From an uncultured Chitinophagaceae bacterium (GTDB lineage: Bacteria; Bacteroidota; Bacteroidia; Chitinophagales; Chitinophagaceae), in the NCBI GenBank assembly GCA_937958995.1, contig CALGAP010000009.1:386006-450005 (forward strand): 64,000 bases of DNA, read 5' to 3'. Positions 63,038 through 64,000 of the stretch are shown piece after piece. The position numbers and the translations under genes were made by a program. Position 1 is the first letter of the stretch; each line of letters starts with the position of its first letter. The notes under the pieces were generated by a model. That model was not told the origin of the DNA and did no database searches. It was given only the letters and a program-made list of their open reading frames with translations.

Positions 63038-63176
63038 AAAAGTGTTGTTGCGAAAAAACTTGTGAAATTTTTTTAGAAAAGCGGAGAGAGAAAAATGGGA
63101 TGAAAAAAAATAATCTGCTGAAACGCTTGCCTGGTCTATGTTTCCCGCGATGTGAATAATCTTTTTCAAAAAATAT

Positions 63177-63206
63177 TTGGTAGGGATTTGTACAGTGCTA
63201 TCTTTG
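63177..63206 (+). promoter_or_regulatory. rRNA promoter P1
   Basis: TTG (63177-63179), 19-base spacer, TATCTTTG (63199-63206): exact match to the Bacteroidota consensus. Confidence 0.75.
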
Positions 63207-63316
63207 CCACCCGATTGAAAAAACGGTAGAGGAAAAGAGAAGTTTTTTGAAAGAATGTTAGCGAGATAAAAGTGAAGAATGGGTCAGGTAAGCGGTTGAT
63301 GAAGAAAGAAAAAAAC

Positions 63317-63347
63317 TTGGTGTGAAAATGAGAAACTCTTACCTTTG
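63317..63347 (+). promoter_or_regulatory. rRNA promoter P2
   Basis: TTG (63317-63319), 20-base spacer, TACCTTTG (63340-63347): consensus -33 and -7 elements, spacer one base longer than in P1 and P3. Confidence 0.75.
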
Positions 63348-63435
63348 CCGTCCGCTCTGAAAAATTAAGAAGTAGTTCTTCGATAGGTACAGAAAAGACG
63401 AGGCGAGAAAGTCTCAAAAGAAATAAGAAATTATT

Positions 63436-63465
63436 TTGCTAATAAAATAAAGGTTCGTAGCTTTG
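63436..63465 (+). promoter_or_regulatory. rRNA promoter P3
   Basis: TTG (63436-63438), 19-base spacer, TAGCTTTG (63458-63465): exact match. It is the promoter nearest to 16S. Confidence 0.75.
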
Positions 63466-63468
63466 CAG

Positions 63469-63485
63469 CCCCGTTTGAAACGGGG
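63469..63485 (+). promoter_or_regulatory. Hairpin at the P3 start point
   Basis: CCCCGTTT-G-AAACGGGG is a perfect 8-1-8 palindrome starting 4 bases after the P3 -7 element, at the expected 5' end of the P3 transcript. In RNA the central bases would open to form the loop. Confidence 0.5.
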
Positions 63486-63641
63486 AGGGCAAAAACAGCC
63501 TGAAAGATCTTTGAAAGTTTGGAAGCAACAGCACTTTTCAACTGTATAGTTGGAGAGGTAAGGTTTAGCGATAAAAAAATAACACGATCCACAACGTTAT
63601 TTTCCTTTTTGAGAAATAACGCCAAAGATCAAAACTCATTT

Positions 63642-64000
<359 letters not shown>

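Larger units (their letters stand above)
63038..63641 (+). promoter_or_regulatory. rRNA operon promoter and leader region
   Basis: The 604-base spacer between truA and 16S contains three tandem promoters, a hairpin at 63469-63485, a CTTTGAAAG word near 63507 similar to rRNA leader motifs in this phylum, and an inverted CGTTATTT/AAATAACG pair near 63594-63622 that may be part of the processing stem. Confidence 0.75.

Overview
The window comes from a Bacteroidota chromosome, most likely family Chitinophagaceae. Evidence: the partial 16S rRNA at the right edge, SusC/SusD proteins, OmpA with thrombospondin type-3 repeats, DUF4476 and NlpE/META lipoproteins, exact Bacteroidota promoters (TTG-N19-TAnnTTTG) before atpG and the rRNA gene, and A-rich translation starts. 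It looks like stable chromosomal sequence: no transposase, phage gene, integrase or CRISPR array was found. Genes lie on both strands in short operons.

Layout. 1-3.9 kb: a YciE-type ferritin-like protein, a Tat-exported Gfo/Idh/MocA oxidoreductase, and a Crp/Fnr regulator overlapping a polytopic membrane protein. 4.2-10.9 kb: a complete clade II (Sec-type) nitrous oxide reductase operon: cytochrome c lipoprotein, nosZ, a membrane-NosL fusion, nosD, nosF, nosY and a group III truncated haemoglobin. Three Crp/Fnr-like palindromes lie between it and the regulator. 11-16.3 kb: zinc metalloprotease, small membrane protein, lpxB, a small membrane protein and surE. 16.4-20.5 kb: a propeller histidine kinase with a NarL-type response regulator, an HTH-only protein and a lipoprotein. 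21-26.5 kb: atpG with its own promoter and structured leader, scpB, lysA, a Lys-tailed unknown protein and a beta-CASP nuclease-like protein. 26.5-27.3 kb is a gene-free 0.8 kb. 27.3-30.7 kb: a complete phosphorelay (hybrid kinase, Hpt, LytTR regulator). 30.9-35.3 kb: a SusC/SusD pair. 35.7-39.1 kb: OmpA-family protein, rhomboid protease and a truncated DUF3667 remnant. 39.1-42.4 kb: a probable metal (zinc?) uptake operon behind a 23-bp palindrome. 42.5-44.5 kb: an MhqO/MhqD-like pair and a broken GH76 gene. 44.5-50.9 kb: alpha/beta hydrolase, WG-repeat protein, NlpE/META lipoprotein, and an SDR / SnoaL-Atu4866 / AraC operon. 50.9 kb on: tRNA-Glu, gap, pgk, a TPR histidine kinase, lemA with two TPM proteins, M1 peptidase, a DUF4476 protein, truA, and an rRNA operon with three tandem promoters and the first ~360 nt of 16S rRNA.

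Functional picture: an organism able to respire N2O under an Fnr-type regulator, with several sensory systems, TonB-dependent uptake of unknown polymers and probably of a metal, and ordinary housekeeping genes. No clearly novel multi-gene system was found. The most unusual points are the membrane-NosL fusion, the haemoglobin closing the nos operon, the operator layout upstream of nos, the palindrome upstream of the metal-uptake operon, the structured atpG leader, a SnoaL-Atu4866 fusion, two gene remnants, and dispersed intergenic repeats. All assignments were made by reading the sequence; no database search was run.
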